From: Polynucleobacter kasalickyi
GTDB lineage: Bacteria; Pseudomonadota; Gammaproteobacteria; Burkholderiales; Burkholderiaceae
NCBI RefSeq assembly: GCF_900176405.1
Contig: NZ_FWXJ01000014.1
Span: 1-64,000, forward strand
Reading direction: 5' to 3'
DNA length: 64,000 bases
The stretch's first letter is position 1; every line of letters starts with the position of its first letter. Of the stretch, positions 56,210 to 64,000 are shown piece by piece. The notes beneath the pieces were generated by a model that did not search any database, was not told the origin of the DNA, and worked only from the letters and a program-made list of their open reading frames with translations. The position numbers and the translations under genes are program-made.

Positions 56210-57199
56210 ATGAGTCAATCTTGTTATGCAATGATTGTTACCCGCATCGGACCACCTGATGTGATGCAGGCGCAGGCAATGACGATGCCAACGCCAAAAA
56301 GTCACGAGGCACTCATTGAGCAAACTGCGGTAGGAGTTAATTTCGTCGATATTTATTTGCGTGCTGGTCAAGCGCATTCACATAATCCTGAGCCGCCATT
56401 CGTTACTGGCGTGAATGCCGTTGGTATTGTCAAAGAAATAGGAAGTGCAGTGACTGACGTGAAAGTCGGAGATAGAGTTACTTATACCAATGCTGGTGTT
56501 GGTACCTATTGCTCTCATGTTGCTGTGGCTGCTGATAGCTTGGTCCAGGTTCCAAGTAATATCTCGGATGAGAGGTGCGCAGCTGGTTTTGTGCGCGTGA
56601 TGACGGCACAATATCTTCTGAAACAAATGCGTCCCTTACTACCCGGAGATAAAGTTTTAATTCATGCAGGAGCTGGGGGTACAGGGCAAGTATTGGTGCA
56701 ATGGGCAAAACGTATGGGGCTTGAGGTATTTGCCACAGCAGGCTCTGATGAAAAAGTGAACTTCGTGAAAGATCTCGGCGCTGATCATGTTATTAACTAC
56801 CGTAAACAAGATTTTGCTAAAGAAGTAAAAGAGCTTACTCAAGGCAAAGGCGTAAAAGTTGTTTTTGAATCGGTGGGTAAAGATACCTTCATGGGGTCTT
56901 TAGATTGTTTGGAACCAAAAGGACTTGCCATTAACTTTGGGACCGCCTCAGGTCAAGTCGAGAATTTTGCTTTACAAGATTTGCACTCCAAATCCCTCTG
57001 GATTTGTCGGCCAACACTTCGTACCTATATTGCTGACAAGCGAGATTTACAGGCAATGGCGAAAGAAACATTTGAAATCTTAGGAGACATAAGTTTTCGC
57101 TTAGATATCGAAGCAGTCCTCCCCTTAAAAGAAGCCCCTAAAGCGCATACGATGATTGAAAGTCGTTTAACCAAAGGCGCAATTGTTTTAATTCCTTGA
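56210..57199 (+). CDS. Quinone oxidoreductase-like (zinc-free MDR family)
   Basis: A 329-residue NADPH:quinone oxidoreductase of the zeta-crystallin type. The N-terminal GroES-like part has NFVDIYLRAG and PFVTGVNAVGIV; the nucleotide-binding part has VLIHAGAGGTGQVLVQWAK and VFESVGKDTF. The zinc-binding Cys and His of alcohol dehydrogenases are absent, as expected for this subgroup. GGAGA lies before the ATG. It is followed by a VOC protein and a Bug receptor on the same strand, likely one operon of aromatic or quinonoid metabolism (inference). Confidence 0.92.
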   Translation: MSQSCYAMIVTRIGPPDVMQAQAMTMPTPKSHEALIEQTAVGVNFVDIYLRAGQAHSHNPEPPFVTGVNAVGIVKEIGSAVTDVKVGDRVTYTNAGVGTYCSHVAVAADSLVQVPSNISDERCAAGFVRVMTAQYLLKQMRPLLPGDKVLIHAGAGGTGQVLVQWAKRMGLEVFATAGSDEKVNFVKDLGADHVINYRKQDFAKEVKELTQGKGVKVVFESVGKDTFMGSLDCLEPKGLAINFGTASGQVENFALQDLHSKSLWICRPTLRTYIADKRDLQAMAKETFEILGDISFRLDIEAVLPLKEAPKAHTMIESRLTKGAIVLIP

Positions 57200-57212
57200 A
57201 TTGGATTCGATC

Positions 57213-57632
57213 ATGACGATGCTTCATCTCTCTATTCCCATCAACCATATTGAAAACACGCTGTTCTTCTATGAAGAGTTACTTGGCTGTCGAGCGACGA
57301 AGATTGCAGCTGATCGAATTGATTTTGATTTTTTTTCGCATCATTTAGTTGCTCAGTTATCACCTGAAGAGTCAGCACATCAAAGTGTCTCCATTGGTAC
57401 CTTACCGAATCGATATCCTCTCAGACATTTTGGCGTGATTGTAGATAAGACGAAGTACAACACAATCCTCAAGAACCTTCTTGCCAATGATGCAATCTTT
57501 GCCATGCCTCACCAAACTATCTTTACCAATACCCCTAGAGAACAAGATGTCTTTTTAGTGTTTGATCCCTCAGGTAATGCCCTAGAAGTAAAAGGTATTG
57601 ATGATCCCCAAGCTGTATTTTCCCAACAATAA
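57213..57632 (+). CDS. VOC-family (glyoxalase-like) protein
   Basis: A 139-residue vicinal-oxygen-chelate protein. LHLSIPINHIENTLFFYEELLG is the characteristic first strand and helix, given here as one region; HFGVIVD and NALEVKGID are the second-half strands with a metal-ligand His and Glu. The fold is used by extradiol dioxygenases, glyoxalase I and resistance proteins. The start is ATG 57213 (57219 also possible); no strong ribosome site. It lies 14 bp after the quinone oxidoreductase and 8 bp before the Bug gene. Confidence 0.85.
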   Translation: MTMLHLSIPINHIENTLFFYEELLGCRATKIAADRIDFDFFSHHLVAQLSPEESAHQSVSIGTLPNRYPLRHFGVIVDKTKYNTILKNLLANDAIFAMPHQTIFTNTPREQDVFLVFDPSGNALEVKGIDDPQAVFSQQ

Positions 57633-57640
57633 GGAATGAA

Positions 57641-58630
57641 ATGATGCCAAGTCTTTTGAACCAATCTCTAAAAAAATCACTTATCGTCTTGAGTTGGGTA
57701 AGTCTTGCTACAGCGTCGACTCTATCCTTTGCAGAGTATCCCGAAAAGCCGATTCGGATGATTGTGGGCTATGCACCTGGTGGTGCAGCGGATAACCTAA
57801 TCAGACCCGTATCGGATCGTTTGTCGAAGATACTTGGTCAATCCGTCGTGATGGAATATCACCCTGGTGCTGGCGGCGTGATTGCTGCTGATATTCTTTC
57901 TAAGGCGCCGGCAGATGGATATACCTTGCATATAACTGATTCAGGACCAATGACGATTGTGCCAAAAATGAAAAAAACATCGTATAACCCGATGACCGAT
58001 TTTTCACCCATTTCGATGATTGGTATTGGTGGCACACTGATGGTAACCCCTGCAAATTCTCCTGCTACGAATTTAAAAACACTTGTAGAGCTCATGAAAG
58101 ATAAATCGAAGCCTTGGAGTTATGGGACCTCTGGTATCGGAGGAGTAGGTCATTTGGCGGCAGAACAATTTCAACTAGCCAGTGGCGTGAAAATGACGCA
58201 TGTTCCTTATAAGGGTGGTGCTCCTGCTATTGTTGAATTGATTGGTGGTCATGTACCTTTGTTGTTTTCTTCTTTAGGAGCTGCCGCACCTCACGTACTC
58301 AGTGGCCGGATTAAGCCACTCGCCGTTACTTCTTTGAAACGTAGCTCGATGTTTCCAGATGTGCCTACTTTAGCTGAATCTGGTTATCCAAACTTTGATG
58401 CTAGCATCTGGTTTGGGATAGTTGGTCCAGCAAAAATGCCGCAGCCGATTATTGATAAATTAACTACTGCTTTGAATGTGGTGCTGCAAGATACCGCAGT
58501 ACAAGAATCGATTCGTAAAGAAGGGTACGACCAGATTTCTTTAACTCCCTCACAAATGCAGGCTCAGATTAATCAAGACTTAGATCGTTGGGGTAGAGTG
58601 ATTAAGTCGGCGAATGTGACTTATGATTGA
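57641..58630 (+). CDS. TTT-family substrate-binding protein (Bug/TctC)
   Basis: A 329-residue Bug receptor. The signal peptide ends in TLSFAE, followed by YPEKPIRMIVGYAPGGAAD; the cleft motif is HVPYKGGAPAIVELIGGHV. AAGGA precedes the ATG. It is the third gene of the quinone-oxidoreductase/VOC operon and may bring in that pathway's acid substrate. Confidence 0.92.
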   Translation: MMPSLLNQSLKKSLIVLSWVSLATASTLSFAEYPEKPIRMIVGYAPGGAADNLIRPVSDRLSKILGQSVVMEYHPGAGGVIAADILSKAPADGYTLHITDSGPMTIVPKMKKTSYNPMTDFSPISMIGIGGTLMVTPANSPATNLKTLVELMKDKSKPWSYGTSGIGGVGHLAAEQFQLASGVKMTHVPYKGGAPAIVELIGGHVPLLFSSLGAAAPHVLSGRIKPLAVTSLKRSSMFPDVPTLAESGYPNFDASIWFGIVGPAKMPQPIIDKLTTALNVVLQDTAVQESIRKEGYDQISLTPSQMQAQINQDLDRWGRVIKSANVTYD

Positions 58631-58705
58631 TAGCTATAACTATGACCTTGCCTCTGAAAAACGTACCCCTTAACTTGAAATGATTTCTGAGCTGTTGCGC
58701 AGTTT

Positions 58706-58996
58706 TTAAACTGGGAATGTCGTTCTATTCTTTAGGTAAATTCTAAAAGGTACTTCCCAATAAAGGTCCGTATCGTCCGGCAAAGTGATGCTAGTAAGCA
58801 CAACGTCATCTGGCATTTCATCTTACATATGCACCAGCTTTTCTAAAGCAGCTATCTCAACACTCATACCCGTGTAGATGATAGGAATGTTGATAGAATT
58901 CCAGCGCCCACCAGTTTTCATTGCACCAACACCAATGCGACCTAAGGCATATTTCTTTTTAGCGATGAGCCATAAACCATTAAGCTGCGCCGCCAT
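58706..58996 (-). pseudogene. RES-domain toxin gene interrupted by a stop
   Basis: The frame starts at ATG 58996, inside the end of the antitoxin gene, and reads RIGVGAMKTGGRWNSINIP and a strand (IIYTGMSVEIAALEKLVHM), the core of RES toxins. A TAA (58823-58825) interrupts it, after which the same frame continues as DEMPDDVVLTSITLPDDTDL. RES proteins degrade NAD+ (family knowledge). The stop after 57 codons and a disordered C-terminus show that the toxin is dead or shortened. Confidence 0.75.
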
Positions 58997-59222
58997 ATGC
59001 AATGGCATTTAATACTCGTCTTACCTCATTCGCCCCGATATCCGTATCTAATAATGAGAGCGGGGTTTTGCCGAGTGTCATGTGGTTTTTTAGCATCCAG
59101 CTTTTTGATTTTTCTGGTGTGCCGAATACCTTTTCTGCTTTCGCTTCAATTACGGCGATTCTTTCTAGACGCTCAGATTCAGACGAAGATAAGACTGATC
59201 TAGCTTGAAGCTTTCTATTCAT
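58980..59222 (-). CDS. Xre/MbcA/ParS-type antitoxin (DUF2384)
   Basis: An 80-residue protein with the toxin-binding DUF2384 domain: AEKVFGTPEKSKSWMLKNH and GKTPLSLLDTDIGANEVRRV. It is shorter than full-length antitoxins, which carry an additional N-terminal helix-turn-helix; here only a short helical N-terminus remains. It overlaps the start of the RES gene by 17 bases, the usual order for RES-Xre toxin-antitoxin modules. With the toxin broken, this antitoxin may be an orphan. Confidence 0.85.
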   Translation of the reverse strand: MNRKLQARSVLSSSESERLERIAVIEAKAEKVFGTPEKSKSWMLKNHMTLGKTPLSLLDTDIGANEVRRVLNAIAYGGAA

Positions 59223-59382
59223 GATATTTACCTTTGATTTTTATTAACTTACTATATTAAATAAAATCTTTAAAGAATTATTCCGAATTGATAATAACCT
59301 TACCCAAGAAATAGAACACCTAAAAAAGTAAGTGTTTGTACTAAGTTAAAACATATTGACTTCACCATCATCTGTCTTTAAG

Positions 59383-59398
59383 ATTCGAACATTCGAAT
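59383..59398. promoter_or_regulatory. Perfect inverted repeat upstream of the TauD-type gene
   Basis: ATTCGAACATTCGAAT is two 7-base arms with a 2-base spacer, located 22 bases before the ATG of the dioxygenase gene. It could be an operator, for example for the GntR regulator encoded three genes downstream. The link is a guess from position. Confidence 0.4.
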
Positions 59399-59420
59399 GA
59401 ATTTTATAAAAGAGGCAAAT

Positions 59421-60320
59421 ATGTTTGAAGTGAAAAAATTGGGCCGTCATTTAGGCGCTGAAATTATCGGTTTGGATTTATCAAAGCCAATTGATGAAGA
59501 AACTTTCCAAGCTTTTTCAAAGGCTTTCTTCGAAAATGAAGTGGTGGTGCTGAAGAATCAAAACATCACACCCCAACAGCACATTGATTTCACAAAACGC
59601 TTTGGTATCTTAGAGGCCCACGTCAGAAAAGAGAGCCGCCATGGTGGCTTTGATGAAATTTTTGTTTTATCCAATATTGAAGGCGCTGATGGGAAGCCAA
59701 TTGGTGCGATTGATGCAGGTCGTTTTTGGCATAGTGACTTATCTTACAAAGAGCATCCAAGTATGCTTTCCGCCCTTTATTCAGTAGAGATTCCAGTGCG
59801 TGAAGATGGTGTGGTCCTTGGTGATACGCAATACGCAAGTACGACAGCGGCTTATGACGCCTTGTCTGAGACCATGAAAAAACGTCTAGAAAATCTTCAA
59901 TCGGTGCATAGCTATGCTTTTTATCGTAATAAAAATCGTCAAGCCCAAAAAGAAGAAGCATTAGCTGGTGGCAGAGTCATTGAAGAGAAAGAGTTATCCG
60001 AAGAGCAATTAAAAACGGTGCCAGATGTTGCTTCACCGATTGTTAGAACGCATCCGGTGACTGGTAGAAAAGGTCTGTTTGTGAATGAGGCCCATACTTC
60101 CCACATCGTTGGTGTATCCGCAGCTGAAAGTAAAGAAATACTTGAGGAACTCTATCAACATATCGTGCAAGAAGAGTTTAGATTTAAACATAGCTGGGGT
60201 GTCGGTGATTTATTGATGTGGGATAACTGTGCTGCTCAGCATAAAGCTACCTTTGATTATCGCTTGCCACTGCGTCGATTAATGTACCGTACCACGGTGC
60301 GTGGCACTGTTCCTTTTTAA
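59421..60320 (+). CDS. TauD/TfdA-family Fe(II)/2-oxoglutarate dioxygenase
   Basis: A 299-residue dioxygenase. The start at 59421 is supported by AGAGG upstream; a frame from 59397 is longer. Iron ligands are the HxD of FWHSDLSYKEHP and the distal His in CAAQHKATFD; the 2-oxoglutarate-binding Arg is in LPLRRLMYRTTVRG. The family hydroxylates sulfonates, phenoxyacetates and other acids using 2-oxoglutarate and O2. It begins the operon dioxygenase-EthD-like-Bug-GntR. An imported acid is the probable substrate. Confidence 0.93.
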   Translation: MFEVKKLGRHLGAEIIGLDLSKPIDEETFQAFSKAFFENEVVVLKNQNITPQQHIDFTKRFGILEAHVRKESRHGGFDEIFVLSNIEGADGKPIGAIDAGRFWHSDLSYKEHPSMLSALYSVEIPVREDGVVLGDTQYASTTAAYDALSETMKKRLENLQSVHSYAFYRNKNRQAQKEEALAGGRVIEEKELSEEQLKTVPDVASPIVRTHPVTGRKGLFVNEAHTSHIVGVSAAESKEILEELYQHIVQEEFRFKHSWGVGDLLMWDNCAAQHKATFDYRLPLRRLMYRTTVRGTVPF

Positions 60321-60329
60321 GGAATTCCC

Positions 60330-60887
60330 ATGTTCATACAAGCGAATTGGTGGGAGTTTTCAGAGCCGTCTACTTCTCAGGCGAGTGAGAAGATTGCTCA
60401 GTTCATGATGGATCATTATGGCAATTTAGAGGGATCCACTTTTTTTCAACATAAAGATATCCCAACCAACTTCATCAGTTGGCGCGAGTCTCTAGTTCAA
60501 CCGAATCCTTTGGCATCAAAGGTAGGAGAAATTGAAGCTAGTTTTACGGCGGAATTAAAGTGTGACGTTGGTGATGCCCATAAAAGTTCACCGTGGCTCT
60601 ATATCGTTCATACGGATATTCCGGATGATATCGTTGATGAATACAATCATTGGAATGATGAAGAACATTTACCACGTTTAGTAACGGTTCCAGGTGTGAA
60701 CCGAGCAAGAAGATTCATCTGTACAGGTCAAAGCCCAAGGTATTTGACGGCATATAGCTTGGATGATCCGAATGCCTTTGAATCTCCAGAAGGACTGATT
60801 GCTAGAAAAACGCCATGGACCGCCAAAATGCGCTCACTATTTTTTAATACACGACGCACCATGGCAAAAAAATATGAAATCTCTTAA
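60330..60887 (+). CDS. EthD/ferredoxin-like dimeric barrel protein
   Basis: A 185-residue protein whose second half has the dimeric alpha/beta-barrel pattern: VHTDIPDDIVDEYNHWNDEE, HLPRLVTVPGVNRARRF and YLTAYSLDDPNAFESP. The first half is less clear and may be a second copy of the fold. Such proteins often assist oxidation or decarboxylation in catabolic operons. It lies 9 bp after the dioxygenase stop and overlaps the start of the Bug gene by 14 bp. Confidence 0.75.
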   Translation: MFIQANWWEFSEPSTSQASEKIAQFMMDHYGNLEGSTFFQHKDIPTNFISWRESLVQPNPLASKVGEIEASFTAELKCDVGDAHKSSPWLYIVHTDIPDDIVDEYNHWNDEEHLPRLVTVPGVNRARRFICTGQSPRYLTAYSLDDPNAFESPEGLIARKTPWTAKMRSLFFNTRRTMAKKYEIS

Positions 60888-61854
60888 GTTCTTATTAGAA
60901 CCTCGTTATTGGCTTACGTGTGCAGTCGTCTTTTTAACCATTCAATCGGTTCAAGCGGCTTATCCAGAAAAACAAATTACGCTGGTCATTCCGTTTGCAC
61001 CAGGGGGTGCAAACGATAACTTAGGACGCATTATTGCGCAGTCTCTGTCAGTGGAACTAAAGCAAACGGTCATTGTTGAAAATAGAGCTGGTGCTGGTAC
61101 GACAATTGGGGCGGAATATGTTGCCAATTCGAAACCTGATGGTTATACCTTACTCTTAGTTTCTGCTGCGCACGTTATTAGTAGTTCAATTTATAGCAAG
61201 TTACGCTTTGATCCAGTGAAAAGTTTTACGCCCATTACGCAACTCACGAAATCAGCTTACGTACTGGTCACGAATAAAGACTCTCCGATTAAATCAGTAC
61301 AGGACCTATTGGCAATGGCTAGTAAGCAGCCCAATAAAATGACCTATGCCTCCTCAGGTATTGGTAGCGCTCCCCATCTAGCCGGCGCATTGCTAGGCGC
61401 TAAGGGTGGGGTTGAGTTAGTGCATGTACCCTATAAAGGTGGTGGTCCGGCTCTGTTAGATGTGATGCGAGGCGATGTGGATGTCTATTTTGCTAGTCAA
61501 TCTACTGCCTTACCATATATTCAAAGTGATAAAGTGCGTGCTCTAGGCATCTCAACAGAGGGACGAAGCCCCGCATTACCGAATACCCCTGCGCTTAGAG
61601 AGTCAGGCGTGCCTGGCTTTGAACTCTCAGGTTGGTATGGCCTCGTTGGCCCAAGTCAACTTCCTGCTTCCATTGTGCAAGTGTTGAATGAAGCCATCAA
61701 AAAAATACTCGCTCGAGAAGAGGTTCAAACTACGCTCGCCAAACATGGAGAGCAAGCCTATGCCAGTAAGGCAGATGTTTTTGGACAATTTTTAAGTTTA
61801 GAGCAGAAGAAATATCAAGAAATCATTCAAATTGCTAAAATTGAAAAAGAGTAA
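60874..61854 (+). CDS. TTT-family substrate-binding protein (Bug/TctC)
   Basis: A 326-residue Bug receptor. The start at ATG 60874 gives a normal signal peptide ending in VQAA; the longer frame from 60799 runs through the neighbouring gene. The mature start is YPEKQITLVIPFAPGGANDN and the cleft motif HVPYKGGGPALLDVMRGDVD. Its overlap with the EthD-like gene shows that it belongs to the dioxygenase operon and probably binds that pathway's substrate. Confidence 0.92.
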   Translation: MKSLKFLLEPRYWLTCAVVFLTIQSVQAAYPEKQITLVIPFAPGGANDNLGRIIAQSLSVELKQTVIVENRAGAGTTIGAEYVANSKPDGYTLLLVSAAHVISSSIYSKLRFDPVKSFTPITQLTKSAYVLVTNKDSPIKSVQDLLAMASKQPNKMTYASSGIGSAPHLAGALLGAKGGVELVHVPYKGGGPALLDVMRGDVDVYFASQSTALPYIQSDKVRALGISTEGRSPALPNTPALRESGVPGFELSGWYGLVGPSQLPASIVQVLNEAIKKILAREEVQTTLAKHGEQAYASKADVFGQFLSLEQKKYQEIIQIAKIEKE

Positions 61855-61871
61855 CTTCGAAGTCCTTGCTG

Positions 61872-62606
61872 ATGATTAACCAATTTCAAAAACCCCGCTA
61901 TATCCTCTTGGCAGAATCCATCATTGAATTGATTCAAAGCGATTATTTTCCGATTGATTCTTTGTTGCCGACCGAACCAGAACTATGTAAAAAATTTAAT
62001 GTCAGTCGATATACCTTAAGGGAGTCGATGAAGTTGCTGCGGGAGATGGGTTTAATCGAAAGTCGTCAAGGCTTCGGTATTACCGTATTGTCCAAGGAGC
62101 GAAAAAATCACTACCAAATGAAAATGGACGCTATTCCTGATTTATGGGAATTTGTAGAAAACAGTCAATTGAAGATTGTGAATAAAGGGAAAATATTTGC
62201 TGGGGAAGCGCTTGCGAATATTCCCAATAGTCAAAACAATGATGAGTGGATTGTGATCGAGGCGACTCGGGCAATCGATAGAGTTACTCCCATTGCTTGG
62301 AAGCACATTTATATTAAACCTAAATTCAAGAACATCATTAAAAAATTAGGTAAAGAAAAAGTTCCGATTTACTCGATGATTGAAAAAGAGTTTGGAATCC
62401 AAACTATTCGTGTCCAACAGGAGATGAGTGCCTTAACTATCCCAAACTCGGCAGCAGAGAGTTTAGGATTAGAAAAGAACTCGATTGGCTTTCAGATCAC
62501 CAGGTATTACTTTGATGAGCTTGATCAAGTGTTTGTTGTGACTGTCTCTATTTATCCGCCGAATCGATTCAATTACAAAACGGAACTCGTTTTAAGTAGC
62601 TCTTAA
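61872..62606 (+). CDS. GntR-family regulator with UTRA domain
   Basis: A 244-residue repressor/activator. The N-terminal winged helix is LPTEPELCKKFNVSRYTLRE followed by SMKLLREMGLIESRQGFG; the C-terminal part (from about residue 90) has the UTRA/ligand-binding arrangement with IVIEATRAI and FGIQTIRVQQEMSA. It probably senses the substrate or an intermediate of the upstream dioxygenase pathway and controls the operon. The ATG at 61872 is preferred over TTG 61866. Confidence 0.92.
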   Translation: MINQFQKPRYILLAESIIELIQSDYFPIDSLLPTEPELCKKFNVSRYTLRESMKLLREMGLIESRQGFGITVLSKERKNHYQMKMDAIPDLWEFVENSQLKIVNKGKIFAGEALANIPNSQNNDEWIVIEATRAIDRVTPIAWKHIYIKPKFKNIIKKLGKEKVPIYSMIEKEFGIQTIRVQQEMSALTIPNSAAESLGLEKNSIGFQITRYYFDELDQVFVVTVSIYPPNRFNYKTELVLSSS

Positions 62607-62666
62607 ACAAGTTCCACATAGCTTTTATTGAGTATTTTGAACTGTTTGTGATTTTTTCGAATAAAA

Positions 62667-62692
62667 AAATGGATCCTTATTAGGATCCATTT
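62667..62692. terminator. Bidirectional terminator between convergent genes
   Basis: AAATGGATCC (62667-62676) pairs with GGATCCATTT (62683-62692) around a 6-base loop; A-runs on the left and T-runs on the right allow it to end transcription in both directions. Confidence 0.85.
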
Positions 62693-62704
62693 CTGCATTT
62701 CCTA

Positions 62705-64000
62705 TTAATCCAATGTTTCTAATTTAACAATCGATGCACCGTGATTATTACCAATCCACAAAACTGGTTTAGTTTGCGTGTTATCTGCAAACACCCGACG
62801 AATGTTCGTCGGTCTTGGTAATTCATATTCGATGAACTGATCGTTTTTAGTATTTAATCTGGCCACACGATCCGTTGTCATAGAACCTGTCCAAGCAAAT
62901 TGGTCTTTATCTAAAGTAACATCGTAGGGTGCTGAATACGGGGTTGGAACTAACCATTCCTTCATTTCACCAGTCTTAGTATCTAACATACCAATCTTGT
63001 GGCCGCGGAACTGCCCTACCCATAAACGATCCTGCGGATCCATCGAACCTCTGCGTGGAGATGCTTCTTTGGTGGGGAAGCTGTAAAAGGTAACCTTACC
63101 CGTTTTAGCATCAATTCGCCCAATTTCTTGTTGACGGAAATCGGTAAAGAAGCAATTGTTTTGCGAATCACTAATCACATCATAAATATTGTGTTGGAGT
63201 TTCGAGCCTTTAAATGGGGCCCAAGTCTCAATGGCACCGGTCTTGAGATCAAAACGATGAACTCCCGCAAAGCCACTGTTTTGGGCCCATACTTTGCCAT
63301 CGACATCTTTATTCCAGGCATCTACCTGATTGAGTTGAGTGGAAGGTAGGTTATCTTCTGGTGGCGGTGTGAAATAGCGAAATTTTTCAGTTTGTTGATC
63401 GAACTGTGCAATCGATGCTTGGTACATATTACCAAGCCATAACTTACCATCACGATCATTACGAATCGCTAAGATCCCTTTGGGAAAGTCTTTTTTAGAA
63501 ATTCCAACTTCGTATTCTTTGATTTGACCTGTCACTGGATCCATTTTGGCAATTTGTTGCTCACCAAAGTTGGAATACCAAACGGTACCTGTTTTATCCA
63601 AAATCACGTCATGCGGTTGAATGAGCGGCCTTGGTAATTGGAACTCGGTATAAATCACGTTCGTCGAGGCACCTTTTAATCGTGGGAAGGTTTTGAGTTC
63701 GTAGTTCCAAGTTTGGCGATTATTCAGATTGATACTGGCTAAAAAGTCGCCCATATCTTTATAAATACGCACACGGTCTTCGCCTTGCTCTTCCATGACT
63801 CGAGCACCTTTACGCATTTGCGGTAGGCCAGGCATACTTTGATTTACGTAAGCTTGCATCCGGGGTAAAACGATTTTTAAGAACTCTTCTGAACTGTATT
63901 TGGAGTTCACGACACGTTGTAAGGTATGGCAAGTCACACAGGTGAGTAAAGCTTTTTTCTCACGCTCAGAACCCGGCATACTTGCCATCCACTCGGCATT
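62705..64000 (-). CDS. Cytochrome c-like domain plus Vgb-type beta-propeller (partial)
   Basis: At least 432 codons, open at the right edge, so the N-terminus is outside the window. The first part has CVTCH, a c-type haem-binding CxxCH motif, within a small cytochrome-like domain. The rest is a streptogramin-lyase (Vgb)/SMP-30-like six-bladed propeller with repeated blades such as DKTGTVWYSNFGEQQIAKMD, DRDGKLWLGN and DPQDRLWVGQFRGHKIGMLD. The combination suggests a periplasmic electron-transfer or lactonase-like enzyme, perhaps for aromatic or alcohol oxidation. A signal peptide is expected upstream but not visible. Confidence 0.85.
   Translation of the reverse strand, partial: NAEWMASMPGSEREKKALLTCVTCHTLQRVVNSKYSSEEFLKIVLPRMQAYVNQSMPGLPQMRKGARVMEEQGEDRVRIYKDMGDFLASINLNNRQTWNYELKTFPRLKGASTNVIYTEFQLPRPLIQPHDVILDKTGTVWYSNFGEQQIAKMDPVTGQIKEYEVGISKKDFPKGILAIRNDRDGKLWLGNMYQASIAQFDQQTEKFRYFTPPPEDNLPSTQLNQVDAWNKDVDGKVWAQNSGFAGVHRFDLKTGAIETWAPFKGSKLQHNIYDVISDSQNNCFFTDFRQQEIGRIDAKTGKVTFYSFPTKEASPRRGSMDPQDRLWVGQFRGHKIGMLDTKTGEMKEWLVPTPYSAPYDVTLDKDQFAWTGSMTTDRVARLNTKNDQFIEYELPRPTNIRRVFADNTQTKPVLWIGNNHGASIVKLETLD

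Overview
The window looks like the chromosome of a betaproteobacterium of the order Burkholderiales, possibly Polynucleobacter or a close relative (inference). The main reason is nine tripartite tricarboxylate transporter (TTT) substrate-binding proteins of the Bug/TctC type, a family greatly expanded in that order. The DNA is AT-rich (about 40% G+C judged by eye) and shows the usual Shine-Dalgarno sites. No rRNA, tRNA or CRISPR array was seen. The window opens inside an IS3-family element and ends inside a cytochrome c/beta-propeller gene.

Positions 1-15200 are an accessory island of defence type. It holds an IS3 end and IS relics, an HNH-HIT fusion protein overlapping a nuclease-helicase (PD-(D/E)XK plus DUF2075), a MazG-like pyrophosphohydrolase, and a two-gene operon of a giant GHKL (sacsin/Hsp90-like) ATPase with a C-terminal DUF3883 followed by a NERD-domain SF1 helicase. 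A broken TOPRIM gene of JetD/DUF7281 type, an XRE regulator and a RecD-like helicase follow.

Positions 15300-33500 are catabolic. Bug binding proteins are interleaved with an aldo/keto reductase, two alpha/beta hydrolases, an enolase-superfamily enzyme, two cupins, a double-OsmC protein, two DapA-like aldolase/lyase paralogues and an SDR. No TctA or TctB membrane subunit is present, so these receptors must share a permease encoded elsewhere. Pieces of an amidohydrolase gene occur twice around one Bug gene.

Positions 33700-40200 hold small genes of unknown function, a stand-alone HIT protein nearly identical to the HIT half of the fusion, a lipoprotein, an HD-domain protein and a Tat-exported PhoD-like phosphatase. 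Positions 40200-46600 form a second defence-like island: a 1347-residue NACHT-type NTPase with a C-terminal nuclease motif directly behind an AAA_14/DUF4143 ATPase, and a frameshifted Fic gene.

Positions 46750-54490 carry an SDR, a complete ribose-type ABC transporter and two more dehydrogenases, bounded by two direct copies of a 66-bp repeat. After a DUF3800 gene and IS-like repeats, positions 56200-64000 return to catabolic clusters: quinone oxidoreductase, VOC protein and Bug protein; a decayed RES-Xre toxin-antitoxin pair; then TauD-type dioxygenase, EthD-like protein, Bug protein and GntR regulator; and the edge gene.

The best candidates for under-described systems are the NACHT-nuclease/AAA_14 pair, the HNH-HIT/DUF2075 pair, and the GHKL-DUF3883/NERD-helicase pair. 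All functional statements come from motifs read by eye; no database search was run.
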